A DNA stretch of 64,000 bases, taken from positions 62,001 to 126,000 of the forward strand of contig VWZP01010273.1 in the NCBI GenBank assembly GCA_013396995.1, written 5' to 3'. Source of the stretch: Dicaeum eximium (taxonomy: Eukaryota; Chordata; Aves; Passeriformes; Dicaeidae). Under the pieces are notes generated by a model that searched no databases, was not told where the DNA came from, and saw only the letters and a program-made list of their open reading frames with translations. A program made the position numbers and the translations under genes. This document shows, piece by piece, positions 13,401-24,899 of the stretch (the first letter of the stretch is position 1; each line of letters begins with the position of its first letter).

Positions 13401-14400
13401 AGCTGTCCTGAGGAAATCATGTTCTGTCATGTGAGGTGGGAATGGCAAACCCCTAAATACTCCCCAGATCATAGACAGTCTACTTCTATGTTCACATAGT
13501 GCTACTCCAGCATCTTACACAGCAGCACCAACATGTGCCCCAGAATCTCCATTGTCCTTTACTTCTGTACAGATCAGTCTGTGACTATCTCTTGGGCTGC
13601 TGGGAAGCATCACCCTTTAGCTCCCACGAAAAGTTTTTCTTTCTCTCTTTTTGCAATATCCACATTGCCACCTTGACTGTGTAGTTAAAAGATTAATGCT
13701 TTCCTCCATTCAAATTCTTTCTGAAACAACAGAGGATGAGCCACCCAAGGAATCCTGATTTCTCATGTAACGTTCCAATTCCAGCAGTGAGCTGATTTTT
13801 TTCTCTTATGCTTTGGTCTCTAAACTGTAGAAATGTTGAGTGAACAGAATTCCAGCATAATAAATGCACCACCTAGCACAAAGAAATACTCCTTCCAGAA
13901 CTTAAAACCACAGAGAACTGCAGCATGAGCCTGAATGACAAAACAGAGTTTAGCAAGCCACACATTAAAGCCAGAAATTCTAATTGCTTTCAGGCTAAGT
14001 ATTGCACTGAATGTGGCTATAATTTTAACAGATGTTCCTGGAGAAAGAACAGGCAGTAAATTACCTGAAAGCCACCTGCCATCTTTTAGATTCTGAATAA
14101 ATATAGAATTATTCCTATTTTTTTAAATTCATTGAAAAAATGAGCAACTCTCTGTATGGTCACTTTGTACATTATTTTTTGTTTATCATTCAACCAGTTT
14201 CAGATTTTTACCAGTAAAATGGCTCATAACTGTATCACATCACATGTCAAAACAAAGAAGGAAGTGTGCTATATAGGTCTTCAATCACTAATTCATTAGT
14301 GTACTTCACTGAGAGAAGCAGGCTGGGTTCTGTACAACAATCTGCTTTATGTTAGGTCCTCCAGCAAGGGAAAGAATATCACCTGAGGACAGCTTCCAGT
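10431..14400. other. Unique AT-rich DNA
   Basis: No gene or repeat family was recognised. The part near 11455-11640 has few simple repeats, mixed composition and AT-rich homeodomain-type motifs, and is proposed separately as a possible conserved element. Open frames of 61-70 codons at 10.6-13.7 kb show no domain. Confidence 0.6.
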
Positions 14401-14610
14401 CTTCAGAGCAGCTAAAAGGCTGGCTTGCTGAATGTGCTGTAGATGAGTCACTGTGCCCTGCACACCCCTCTGCCACAGTGTGACATTCAGCCTCTCAGGT
14501 GTGGCAGGAGCCACCCTGTGTTAGAAATGCCCAGACTCCGAAGAGCAGGAGCACTGACTGCAGTCACACTGGGTTGCATCTGGTGTGTGCTACCCATAGC
14601 TTTGCTTATG
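14401..14610. other. Slightly GC-richer patch, unassigned
   Basis: A stretch of about 200 bases is richer in G and C than its flanks. Its longest open frame (73 codons, plus strand) resembles nothing I recognise. It may be an old, unrecognised insertion. Confidence 0.3.
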
Positions 14611-15689
14611 GATTACCTCCAAAGGGGCAATGAGTTTGTAGCATTTTTGCCAGTGATTTGTTAGAGTGAGGGTTTCTTTGAGAAATGCAAATACAATTTT
14701 CACTTGCTTGTTCATATATAGTTGTATCTTTTGCCAGATATATGGCAATCTGTGGCCATACTCCAATGGAGTCATCCTGTCTTAGCCATATTTTGTTGAT
14801 CAGTCTTTGTTTACATTAAAAGCAACAGAGAGGTAGGAAAAAACCTTTTTGAGGGACAATGTTATAGATTTTCTTATGATTTGATAAGAAAGTCTGTGAA
14901 CTTGTGGAAAACACATTCATAAGGGCAAGTGAAAAGGGAGTGTTCTAAAATACAAACATTTAATGAATTAAAAATTTTCCATCTATAAAGACAGCTTAAA
15001 ACCACAGACCTGCTAAATTCAATATCTCTGTTTAAAAAACTTGTGATTTGGCTGCAGTTTTTGTTAAAAACCATATACATTGTTTGGAAGTGCAACCCCC
15101 TCTTCCATACATCTCTACATTAAATTAAAGAGGGAAAAACATAATGAGGAGAAATGGGTTATTCAACATCAGATTGCTTGTAGAAAATATAGGACATCAT
15201 TTTTTTCTCATTTTCTTACTCACAAGTAAAATGAGCAATAGCTATGCTAAAATTCCAGTGACAAAATATCACATGCAAGGAGTCACATTCAATTTTGTAA
15301 TTGCTAATCGTTCTCCACCCAGCAAAGAAATTGTACAAAGGCTATTCAAACCCATGCAACCCCCAGTCGAAGGGTGCTGTTTTAAATGAAAATGAACATT
15401 CAGAGAAACCTCATACTCCATGTGCTGGGTCCTATCTGCTTGAAGCAGAAACTCCCAGCTGGAATTGTGCAGCACTCTCCTGGACAGCAAACTGGCTGGC
15501 CATCTGCCTGCATCTGTCTCTTCTATGCTCTTTCCCAGTTCCCAGAAGTATGCACTGCAGCTTCAATTCACTTCCCTTCTCACTTGGCTGTACTGTGTTC
15601 ATGAGTTATTTGGCTGGTATGGACACATCGCATTAAAGAAATATAAATCATTGAAAGTGGGTGAAGAAAATGATTACAAGTAAATAATT
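14611..15689. other. Unique DNA with overlapping chance open frames
   Basis: Overlapping short frames on both strands at 15144-15683 (up to 111 codons) lack hydrophobic-core, signal or domain patterns. Frames open on several phases at once suggest chance in a local stretch poor in stop codons. No repeat family was recognised. Confidence 0.5.
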
Positions 15690-15786
15690 AAAAAACCAAA
15701 CCAAAACAAAACAACAAATCAAAAACAAACAAAAACCCACCAAAACCAAACAAACAATTAAAGAAACAAAGACCAAAACAAAAAAT
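15690..15786. repeat. A/C-rich low-complexity tract
   Basis: The tract consists of irregular AAAAC and AAACC units (for example aaaccaaaccaaaacaaaac) over almost 100 bases. The same sequence type appears, often on the other strand, near 16.93, 18.1, 36.94 and 40.0 kb. Confidence 0.9.
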
Positions 15787-16930
15787 AGTACTGGAGAATT
15801 AAGAATGAGAGCACACCTCATTTGGCTGACCTAGAAGATTCAGCCACTGGCCCAGCAAGCTGCCTATTTTGCTGGCTGTTGAGGATTCGAACGAGAAACA
15901 GGAAGCAGACAGAGACAACCATCTGTTTTACTCAGTGTTATATTACAAAGGAGAGAGACTTTCCTATGTTGATAACATTCAGTACAGGAAAAATGTTATT
16001 TTCCCTCTGCAAATAGATTGTTCTACCTTTATTTGAGTGACCAAATGAACTATTGGAAGACTATTTCCACCTTCTGCCCACCCGTTCACCCTGCAGACTA
16101 GTGCAGCTAATGTATATAAGGAAATGTATATAACTACTGTGCCATTACTGATTGAAATAAATTCTAGAAGATCTGTCTGAACTAGAAGAAAAAATATACA
16201 TGACTGATGTAAAATCCACAGCTCTGTGCTCTTAGAAACTAGGATGACCCTGACCTAGATGAGAAAAAAACTAGAGCTAATAGGTTTGCAGATATTTAAT
16301 TAACCAGAATTTGCTTTGGTTGTCCAAGTTAACTTTGACTTTCTTATTAGTGCCTAGGTTTATTGTAATTCAAATTCAAACTGTTGTTGAAGCACTCTGC
16401 ATCTTATCACTCAAACCCACAGTCTAAACAACATTAGCCACATGAAAATAACAGAAATCCAAACAAATCCCATCAGAAGACATATTTTGCAATATGCATG
16501 TATATGAGAAATATGAAGATAATATTTCTTCTGAATGCAGCACTGGAAAGATTATTAGACTGCCTCACCCCTTAAAAAGTTTTCAAGAAAATTGGAAAAG
16601 GTTCAGAGAAACCTCATAAGGCTGTTTTGGAGTCTGCAGTTTGAGATTCAAAAGCTCTATTTACTTAACTTTTCAAAGGCAAAGGGTTTTAATCTACTAA
16701 ACAAAGGCATAACAATATCCAGTGACTGCAGCTGAAACTGGATAAATTTTCAGCATAAATAAGGCATGATTTTTATAGTAAAGATAATTATCCATGAGAA
16801 ACCTTCTAGTAAGTGATGTGCTCTATTTTCCATCACTCAAAAGCCATCAAATTAAGACTGAGTATATTTCTGAAAGACATATAAAGTTCAAACAGAAGTT
16901 AAAAAATCCTGTTCTGTTTTGTTGCTATTG
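15787..16930. other. Unique AT-rich DNA
   Basis: No recognisable gene or repeat. The 63-64 codon open frames have no family features. Confidence 0.6.
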
Positions 16931-16967
16931 GGTTTTTTGGTTTGGTTTGGTTTGGTTTTTTTCCCCC
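16931..16967. repeat. (GGTTT)n low-complexity tract
   Basis: Four tandem GGTTT units, embedded in T runs, are followed by a run of five C. It is a short simple repeat of the same class as the AAACC tracts elsewhere, read on the other strand. Confidence 0.9.
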
Positions 16968-18099
16968 AGAAATCCAGGCTATTAAATATAATATCTTCTT
17001 TCATTAAAATCTGCAAAATATTTAGCAAAATAAGTATTTTTATTTCATTTTGATGGCATAATTTACATTGAAGAATAAAATGTTAGAGAAAATTAATCCT
17101 ATTCCAAATATCTGACAACCACCAAAAAGGCAAAGAAAATAAAAAGTGGGGCCATGCTACCTGTCCCAAGACATACATGACCTATATGTATGACCACTAG
17201 TGTCTGTCAATTGAAAGTAAATCTTAAAAAATCATTCATTTTCTTCCTCATACCCTCCATTCAGTTCAGCTACACTGAAAGATATCCTAAATACAAGAGA
17301 AGAATTCCACCATCACTGTATTTGTAAGTGGTTGGTTATTGGTACAACTATCCTGAGAATAAATAATTTCTTCACAAAATATACAAGAATCTGAGGCATG
17401 CTTCCCTATCAGCAGTCTAAGATTTGTGGGCAGATACTGAGCTCCTGACTCCCAAACCTCTGATCTCAAAAGAGCCAGGAGCTTTCTCTCAGTTAAGCTT
17501 TTGTTTTTAAATGAGACAAAGATACTCAGTCCCCGCTGAGGTCTCAGATTAGCCAAAGTATAGAAATGCAAAAAACCAAAATTTTGCACATTTCCTTCTC
17601 CCACCTAAAAACTGCTAGCAACTAATTCCACTCTCATGAAGTCCACACAAGTGTAAACTCTCTTCACCAAACTGTGAAATTTATTTCAAAATAAACTTTG
17701 TTCTTATATTTGGCATTTTTATCTTACTGTGGTTGGCAGCCACCTGGCTCAAAACTGTTACTTAAAAGAACTTTCAACAGAAGCTCTTTAAACACCTTCT
17801 AGCCTCATTTAATGTGAACATAATTAAAATACCAACTTGAAAACTAAACCACTCATTTGATTTCTGCTAATAGGAAATTCTATTTAGTACATAACTGACT
17901 ATGGAAAAGATCCTGAAATGTATCTTCTTTCCAAAAATACATTGAAATCTTACAAGCTTGATATTTCTCTTTGCCTGAGCTTGCACAGTTAGATATCATT
18001 CTCTACTGGGATAGCCAAAAACCAGTGTAAAGAAGGCCATGTATTTTCACTGAGGTGTTACTTTCAAGAGGTATTAATGCCAGGATAGACTGGATAATT
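16968..18099. other. Unique AT-rich DNA
   Basis: A 105-codon minus-strand frame at 17287-17604 is the longest open frame in this part. It has no recognisable domain, and no splice or promoter context supports it. I treat it as chance. Confidence 0.55.
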
Positions 18100-18232
18100 T
18101 TGTTTGTTTGTCTGTTTGGGGTTTTTTGGTTTAGTTTTTTGGTTTTGTGGGGTTTTTTTGGGGGGGTTTGTTTGTTTTTTGTTGTTGTTGTTGGTTTTGT
18201 TGGGGTTTTTTTGTTTTGTTTTGTTTTTGGTA
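18100..18232. repeat. T/G-rich low-complexity tract with G runs
   Basis: The plus strand is almost purely T and G: TTTG, TTG and GGTTTT units with separate G runs of 4, 4, 7 and 4 bases. The hydrophobic 91-codon open frame across it (rich in F, V, G, L) is a by-product of TTT/GTT/GGG codons and not a gene. Confidence 0.9.
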
Positions 18233-18529
18233 AAATGACAGTCTTTCTGTTGGAATTGGAATTCTCCTCTGGAAGTTGGAACAGTATTGTAAATATCCCC
18301 AGTCTATATTACCTTATTATTGTTTGGTAAAGCAGTTGGACCAGCCCAAGAAAAATCTTCAGAAGAGTAGCTTGTGTTTATTAAGGTTTATTTTTCAGAC
18401 CTCACATTTGTTGACAGCAGCAGCTGGTTTAAAACACCTAAATCATTATAAGAGATTTGGCTGGGTACCACTTCATAGCTGCCCAAAAGGTGTTGTATTT
18501 TGGGTTTGTGGTTAAACCACAGGTGTGGA
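18233..18529. other. Unique DNA before LTR
   Basis: No gene or repeat was recognised. The 5' part of the adjacent LTR may extend into this stretch in highly diverged form. Confidence 0.45.
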
Positions 18530-18971
18530 TGAACAGTGGTTGCACCAGCATCATGCCTTCTCTTTTCTCCAACCTCCCTGACATGCAGCAAGAATACTGA
18601 GAGTGGGCAAGAAACCAAGAGGTGACACAGCTGGCACAGCTGACTCCTACTAGTTAAAAGGATATACCATGCTGTGTAACATCATGCTCAGCATTAAAAA
18701 CTGGGGGCAGAGGAAGAAGGTGAGGACTTTTTGGCTTTCAAGGTCGCTGCTGTCTGGAGATGAGCTGAGCATTGGTCTGATGGCAGGAGGTGGCATGTGA
18801 CTGTCTTGGCATTACTGGTGTTTTTCCTCTCTCCTCCACCTATTAACCTGTCTTTAATTGAACCCACAGATTTCAAACTTTTGTTTTGTCTGTTCTCAGT
18901 GCTTCTAGTGGGAGCAAAGTGAGGAGTGAGCAAGCGAGTGCTTAACTGCTGCTCAGGGTCAGTTCACAACA
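18530..18971 (+). mobile_element. Degraded solo LTR of an endogenous retrovirus
   Basis: The sequence is co-linear with the better preserved LTR at 38.5 kb. Shared blocks are gacacagc...acagctgac..., aaaaggatataccatgctgt, catcatgctcagcat, gggggcagaggaagaagg, ctggagatg.gctgagca and a terminal gagtgagcaagcgagtg...cacaaca. LTRs carry promoter and poly-A signals: the catcatgctcagcattaaaa segment sits where relatives of the family have a TATA box, and ctattaacctg replaces an ATTAAA poly-A signal. The 5' third is missing or unrecognisable. No gag, pol or env sequence flanks it, so it is a solo or truncated LTR. Confidence 0.75.
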
Positions 18972-20640
18972 TTCACACTCTCCCACTATACAAGCCCAAA
19001 ACAGGACTAAAGCTTAGTGATTTTCTTTTTTTTAAAAATCAAATAGGAACACAAACATAACACATTTCTAGGCCTCAAAAACATGAGCAACTATAAATGA
19101 TATAAGTTGCTGTCATATCTCAGGCTTAAATAATATCTCAGCTCTAACATAGTGGTTTTCCCAGTATATGCTAATACTCCAAAATCCAAATTTGCACAAC
19201 TATAAGCAACAACCATTGTCCAGGAAAAAAACGGCAGTTTTTCTCTTTTAACTTTTTTCTTTTCCAAGGAAATGTGAGATTTGCATTTATTTCATCTTAC
19301 AATTAGTAAAAACTTGCTAGTTATTAACTGTTCATGTTTTGCACTTGGATTGCAGAAACTCAGGATATGCCTATTAAATGTGACATTAACTGTTCCCTTG
19401 AGAAGGAAGATGTACTTAACCTTATAGAGCTCTATTGGCAACAGATTTCTAATATCACCTTTTTGCATTCTAGCTCTCTAAAAAAATCACAAAATTGTGT
19501 AGAACAGAGAATTTCTCCTATTGTCCCACAGACAGAAGATGCGATGGTAATATTTTTAATAGTTAAAAATGACTTCTTAGCACTTTGGACAGAATCAGGT
19601 GTGTGAAAATAGTCACTGTAGAATTTCACTGAGCTCTGCTTAGGTATTTGTGTTCCCTCATGCAAGGGAACCACTTGCTTATTTTACTGTGTCATTTTCA
19701 GATTGCTATCTTCAAGACTGTTCTCATGAGAATAAAGAATCAGGAAACAGAACTAAGCTTAGATTTTCCTTTCTTGTAATATTCTTTTTCACATGCCAGT
19801 GCACTAATTGTAAATTTCACTGATGTTTGAATCCATCAGGTTTAATTAGAACCCATGTAATATTTTTATGCCTATCTTAAGACTACACATTTTAAGGAAG
19901 CAAAGACCTCTAAAATATAGATGTGTTTATTCTGGTGATTTCTTTGACTTCCAGTGAGCACTCCACTCCTGGAAAGAGAAACTTTCTTAAAAACTCCATT
20001 TTATTATGCAACCCCATTTACTCCTGCTAGTCATAAACAAATTAAATAACAGCCACAGACATTTTGACAGTGCTGTAGAATTTGCAGGTAATTTTAATGA
20101 TAGAAAACATACTTCATCACACTTCTCAGAGTTCCAAATTGATCTTTGGCAGTGAGGCTGATAATTTGATTGTTCTGTAATGTATAAATGCATAATTTCA
20201 AAAGCAGAAATCATTTTACAGAGGAACTAATTAAATGTAAATGAACTCCTTGTACAGGATGTTAATATGTAGTGATATATACAGACATAATTGAATAAGA
20301 ATAATAAAGAATAGCTCATCTAAATATCCCATTAAAATGATTTTCATATCAAAACAAGTATCATCGTATGACATATTCCTCTGCATCATTAATTGACAGT
20401 GTAAGATATTAAATAAGTTCTTTGCTTCCTTCTTGCCTCTTTCTATTCCCTCCTAATTTTAGGATAAAACATCTTTCAGATTTGCTGTGCTCAGTGGCAC
20501 TCCTATTAAAACAGAATTAAGATGCTGCTTGTCACATAGGTAGACTACACCTATGAGGTTCCAGACAGTAGGTTATAAAACTTACTTTAATTTTTTACTT
20601 CATTTTTCATTGTCTCTCATAGAGCATAGATTCTATATTT
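18972..20640. other. Unique AT-rich DNA
   Basis: No recognisable gene or repeat. The 90-codon open frame at 19334-19606 has no domain features and overlaps an 80-codon frame on the other strand. Confidence 0.55.
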
Positions 20641-20910
20641 TCCCTGAAAGGGATGCATTCTTTCATGAGTGCTGTGCCAGGGCCACCCTGGCAAGCAGGC
20701 CCTGTGGGGAGACATGGTCAGGACCATCCCTGCTCCAGAGGTGCTGCAGGGACATGGGGTGAGCCAGCAGCTGGCATTGTCAAAGCCTTGGGTGGATTAA
20801 ACCTCTCCCAAAAGACAGCACAGAACCCAAAATCTGTCCTACACCTCTGCTGGCTATGCAATAATTTTCCATGGAATCTCTCGAGTATTGCCTGGAGTTT
20901 GGAGAGAAAA
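20641..20910. other. GC-richer patch next to SINE, unassigned
   Basis: The segment around 20660-20850 is richer in G and C than its surroundings and has a 93-codon plus-strand frame with no recognisable family. It may be an old unrecognised repeat, or simply flank of the SINE insertion. Confidence 0.3.
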
Positions 20911-21048
20911 TCACAGAATCACAGAATATTCTGAGTTGGAAGGGACCCAAAAGGATCATCAGTTCCAGCTCTCAAGTGAATAGCCCATAATGGGATCAAA
21001 CCCAAAACCTTGGTGTTATGAGCACCATGCTCTAACAGACTTAGCCAC
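20911..21048 (-). mobile_element. tRNA-Ile/CR1 SINE (TguSINE1-like)
   Basis: The left end shows the CR1 3' tail in complement (tcacagaatcacagaatatt, then gagttggaagggaccc and a ggatcatcagttccagctct block). The right end, read on the minus strand, gives ggctaagtctgttagagcat, then ggtgctcataacaccaaggt, then tttgggtttgatccc. That matches the head of a tRNA-Ile gene, with A-box and B-box-like promoter segments. A tRNA-Ile head joined to a CR1-X-type tail is the structure described for TguSINE1 in songbirds. This copy is diverged: the D-loop side is altered and the anticodon-equivalent reads CAT rather than AAT. It is not a functional tRNA gene. Confidence 0.85.
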
Positions 21049-21323
21049 CATTTTTGTAACTGTGCCTGGCAATACATGTAATTTTATTTGCTATTTTTTG
21101 TTATCTCGGCATTTTGACGGTTACTAAGATTTTTTTTCTCCTGGTTTTGTTCTCTCAGTGATCCAACATCCCACTTAAGGCATTAACTATGTGTAATTAA
21201 TTTCCTGATTTTTTACTTTTGTTTACCATGAGGGGCAACAGAAATTCATTCTGATGGGAAAGATTTGTAATTATCTTAGTACTCAAATAACCAAATCAGG
21301 GAAATGTTTAATAAAGGCAGCAT

Positions 21324-21360
21324 GATTACACTTAAGTGTAGTCTGTAATCAAGTGTAATC
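21324..21360. repeat. Inverted repeat with NKX2-type motifs
   Basis: GATTACACTT (21324-21333) is perfectly complementary to AAGTGTAATC (21351-21360). A 14-bp perfect palindrome, TACACTTAAGTGTA, is nested at 21327-21340. The core TYAAGTG, the preferred site of NK2-class homeodomain proteins, occurs at 21329-21335 (minus), 21332-21338 and 21349-21355. Function is not demonstrated. Confidence 0.7.
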
Positions 21361-22327
21361 CTGATGTAACTGATCAGGAGAAAAAGGAAAAAAAAAACTG
21401 AATCAAGAAATAGTCAGTGTTGCAGACCAAAAAGAAGATTGAGCAATTTCCTGGCACATTTCTTTTAGTGTTTCAAAGTGCAAAAGATAGCTGAGGTTCT
21501 TCTGGATGAATTTAGACAGGATCAATCAACAAATGTTGTCTTCTCTTTTTTTCTGATTAATTGCAGTAAGGATCACATGCTTATTTGAGCAGAATCATCT
21601 GTATGGAGTAAATCTGTTTATTGATTAGCACAAAGCAACCGTTCAGCTGAATCTCATTTGATACAACATGGTGGTCCAGTATCCAGAAATACACTGCAAG
21701 GAGAAGAACCTCCCTTTATATTTTCTACATATTTTTAAAATAGCAATTCACATTTGATAAGGATTTCTATATAGAGCTAATTTTTATAGACTGCAAGGAT
21801 TGTTCATTTATGACAAACTGGCCTTAGTACCTGTTGTAAAGAGGGTTTTGTTACTATGGCTTAGCATTACACTTACTACAAAAGTAAGTTCTAACCAACC
21901 ACTTACACTAATCTGACAAAGATGTAGTATGCCTTTTAATGACAAGTATTGAACAGTTAATTTTACTATAAATTTAAAGACATAAATGTATTTCAAACTG
22001 CTCACTATTTACCTTTATCAGCTGAATCAAGAGTATTTATCCTAAATTTTCTTTGTGTGTAATTGTACAGAACTTTAAAAATATACTAATAGATCTGCTA
22101 AGTACAAGTAAATAATCACTGACTACTTTGGTATAGGTAACATAGCAAATAGGAGTAACTGGAAATTTTTGTGGACTACTGAATATATCTGTTATAATAA
22201 CACCACAACTTAATTGTTTCTGTTCTGAAAATTTGCTTAGGTAGATAATTAATCCTGCTGAATATATTGGGAAGAGCTTTCAAAAGACGTGATTAGTTAA
22301 AGACAGGGAATTTGCTAAGGAATACCA

Positions 22328-22347
22328 AGAATCCACCAGTGGATTCT
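22328..22347. repeat. Perfect 9-bp inverted repeat
   Basis: AGAATCCAC and GTGGATTCT are separated by the two bases CA. The centre reads CCACCAGTGG, which resembles the first part of a CTCF core but lacks the following GC-rich half. Confidence 0.8.
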
Positions 22348-23649
22348 GACTCCTGGAAAACAACATGTAGATTACAAAACACAAAAAATGAACTCATATT
22401 ATCAAGTAATGCTGCATTAATGCATTAACTGCATTAATGTATTGTAATGGTTCCTATAGCAATACGGTAGAAGAAAAGATACACTTTGAGTCTGCAATGT
22501 GAAACCAAAGTCAGAGCAAATGAGGATCATCATGAGATCTCACAGGTGTCTTAAAAACAGGACATGGTTACTGTGACATTTTTAAGACAAACAAACCTTA
22601 AAAATCCAAAGTGTGGCAGACACAAGAAAAATACTGACATTAAAAAGCAAGGCATTGTTTTTTGTGACTGATTCATTCATGACATAACCCTTCCTTAAGT
22701 CAAATAATGAATGACATTGGGAAAAAATGTTTTAAGATACTAAAAATTCACTTTATATTCTGGAATTATACATATCACAGAACAGTTTAACGTATTTTGA
22801 AGTTGTTCTCAGCGTCTCTATTAATTTGCACAGGCCTCCTCTTGTTAATATTCTAACTTTTTAGATAATCATCCTATTTAGATTTGCTATTTAGCTAACT
22901 GCCTTCGTGCATGTCTTCAGTGGGGAATTCAACTGGTAATTTAACAGTCTGGACTCTTCCCTAATCCTGTTGATGTATTCCCAATAATTAACACTCTGTG
23001 AACAGCTGCATTGTTATATGTCCAAATAGATTGCACCAAAAATGATCACTTGTATGTTGTGGGCTTAGTGGACAAAATGAAAAAGGATTCTTTATTGATA
23101 ACTTGAGGTTTTTGTACAATTTTATGAGTTAATAGGGTTCAATTAAAATTGCCAAGTTGTGAGCTTCTTGCACATGTCCCTGGAGCTTTGAAAGAAGAAA
23201 GTTTAATGAACGGTTGAACAGTTATCCCGATACCCTAGTAATTAGAGAACGGGTAATTAATGTGCATCTGTGGTAGACTCTGGGGTACTGTCAATGACCC
23301 TGCAGTGTGGCAGAAAAAGGAAATTATGAGCTTGGCATGGGAATACAGCTTTTCCTATTTTCTTAAATTTTAGATCTACATCTGTGTTTAATTAAAAGAA
23401 GAAATGAATTACCATTAACACCATTAGACAATGAGCTCTGATTGGTTACAGTCCACTTGGACTTTGAAACTGATAGAAACTTGGGAGATCAGAATAGATT
23501 TTTTGGGGATCCTTTCAAGTGTCTGAAGGACTTTTCACAGAAGACAGCAAACATTTAGGAAGAAAGAAGCTTAAAGGCTGGAAAGCATGATGGTGAAAGA
23601 CATCTGTGTTTCTGTACAGCTTCTACTGTTAACCAATTTTATTTTTAAA

Positions 23650-24284
23650 TTAGAATGCAGGTGCCCCAGTCCTTTCAGTCAGGGCTGCAGGGCAGCCTCT
23701 GTGAGGAAAAGCCAGGGCTGCCCCGTGCTGCACATGGCCAGCTCCAGCCAGGTACCGGGGGGACAACAGGGCATGGCTCAACCCCTCAACCAAGGGGGTC
23801 TCTAGGAAACTGCATTTAAAAAAGAGCAGAAATGGAGGGAAAACCAACATTACAAGGAGAAGGAGGAGGAGGTCCATGGCACCAGAGATGGTGTTCCCTG
23901 AAGCCTCCGAAGCATCCATGTTAGAGCAAGGGAAAAGTGTGAGGAAAAAGTAGTGCTGGAGATGAGCTAATAGGGACTGGCTGCAGCTCCCCCTCCCAGT
24001 GATGCTGCAGGGACAGGATGAGGAAGGGGCATGCAGGCAGAGGAGTTGGGAGTGAAGTTAAGCCTGGAGAAAATGTACTAATGGTGTTGCTTTAATGTCT
24101 CCTCTTTTATTTCCCTCTACCTGAATTAAAAATTACATTTTTATTTTAACTGGCAATCCATCAATTTTTCCCTACTAAAGGCTGTCTTGTTGATAATGTT
24201 CCCTGTCTTACTTTGACCCATAAGCTTGTTTCCTATTCTTCCTATTTTCGCCCCTGTTGTTTTGCCCAGGGCTAACCCACCACA
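23650..24284 (+). mobile_element. Degraded solo LTR of an endogenous retrovirus
   Basis: The region combines a GC- and purine-rich 5' half (aaggagaaggaggaggagg; gagcaagggaaaagtgtgag; gaggagttgggagtgaagt) with a T-rich 3' half (gaattaaaaattac; ctgtcttactttgacccata; gggctaacccaccaca). This order matches a common bird LTR type as I recall it: a purine-rich U3, an AATAAA/ATTAAA-like signal, then a U5 ending in ...aaccaccaca. The 3' end at 24284 is well placed and the 5' end is uncertain by tens of bases. No retroviral coding sequence adjoins it. The open frames inside it are incidental. Confidence 0.6.
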
Positions 24285-24899
24285 AGATGCTATAACTTTA
24301 AATATGATGAGGTAAGATCTGTTCATAACTACAATTTAGTCTTATTTAACTTTAGAAGAAATACAAAATCATCCTTTTTATTAAATATTTCTTTTGTATA
24401 AGCCTTTACAAATTAATAACACTGAAGAAGACTTATTGAAAGACAGTCCTCACAGATGTTAGATAACTAGGTAAGCTGATGCAGTAGTTTCTAGAGGAAT
24501 TCAGAGGAAAATTGCTTTTATGTCCTGAAGCAAAACAGCATTCCATATTTCACATGATAATAAAACATATCCTCAGGGTAAGTAAGTTGTCTCTACTTTT
24601 AAAACAAAACACAATTCAATTTGTATGCAAAAGTAAAGTACTATTTTATGAGAACAAGTAACTCTCCCGAGCTTACTGTTTTAGCAGATTCTAATACCTT
24701 TTGTAACAGTACACTGGTTCCAAATTAACACTGGCTGGCCATAACCAACTAGATTTATAAGATTCATTGGAATGTTAAGCATCAACTCATAGTTAAATCA
24801 CTAGAAGTGATTTAACAAGCTCCAAGATGTGGCTTCAAGATAGAAATGCCCTTCAAGGCACTAAACTTTTCATTTAATGGTCAAAACCAGTACATTTAT
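24285..24899. other. Unique AT-rich DNA
   Basis: Nothing recognised: no gene, no repeat family. Confidence 0.6.

Larger units (their letters stand above)
21049..23649. other. Unique DNA with several palindromes
   Basis: No gene or transposon was recognised. The stretch holds an imperfectly nested inverted-repeat cluster at 21324-21360, a perfect 9-bp-arm hairpin at 22328-22347, a TGCATTAATGCA palindrome at 22413-22424, and a mixed-composition block near 23180-23300. These are discussed as possible regulatory DNA. Confidence 0.55.

Noticed and set aside
15301..15636. 111-codon open frame, overlapped by frames in other phases and on the other strand
   Set aside because: No domain, signal or repeat similarity was seen. 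Several phases are open at once, which points to a local shortage of stop codons rather than coding selection.
17287..17604. 105-codon minus-strand frame
   Set aside because: No recognisable domain, and no promoter, splice or poly-A context.
18055..18330. 91-codon hydrophobic open frame resembling a membrane protein
   Set aside because: It is the translation of a T/G simple-repeat tract; F, V, G and L follow from TTT, GTT, GGG and TTG codons.
20985..21048. A genuine tRNA-Ile gene
   Set aside because: The cloverleaf is incomplete, the anticodon-equivalent is changed and the segment is fused to a CR1 tail, so it is a SINE head.
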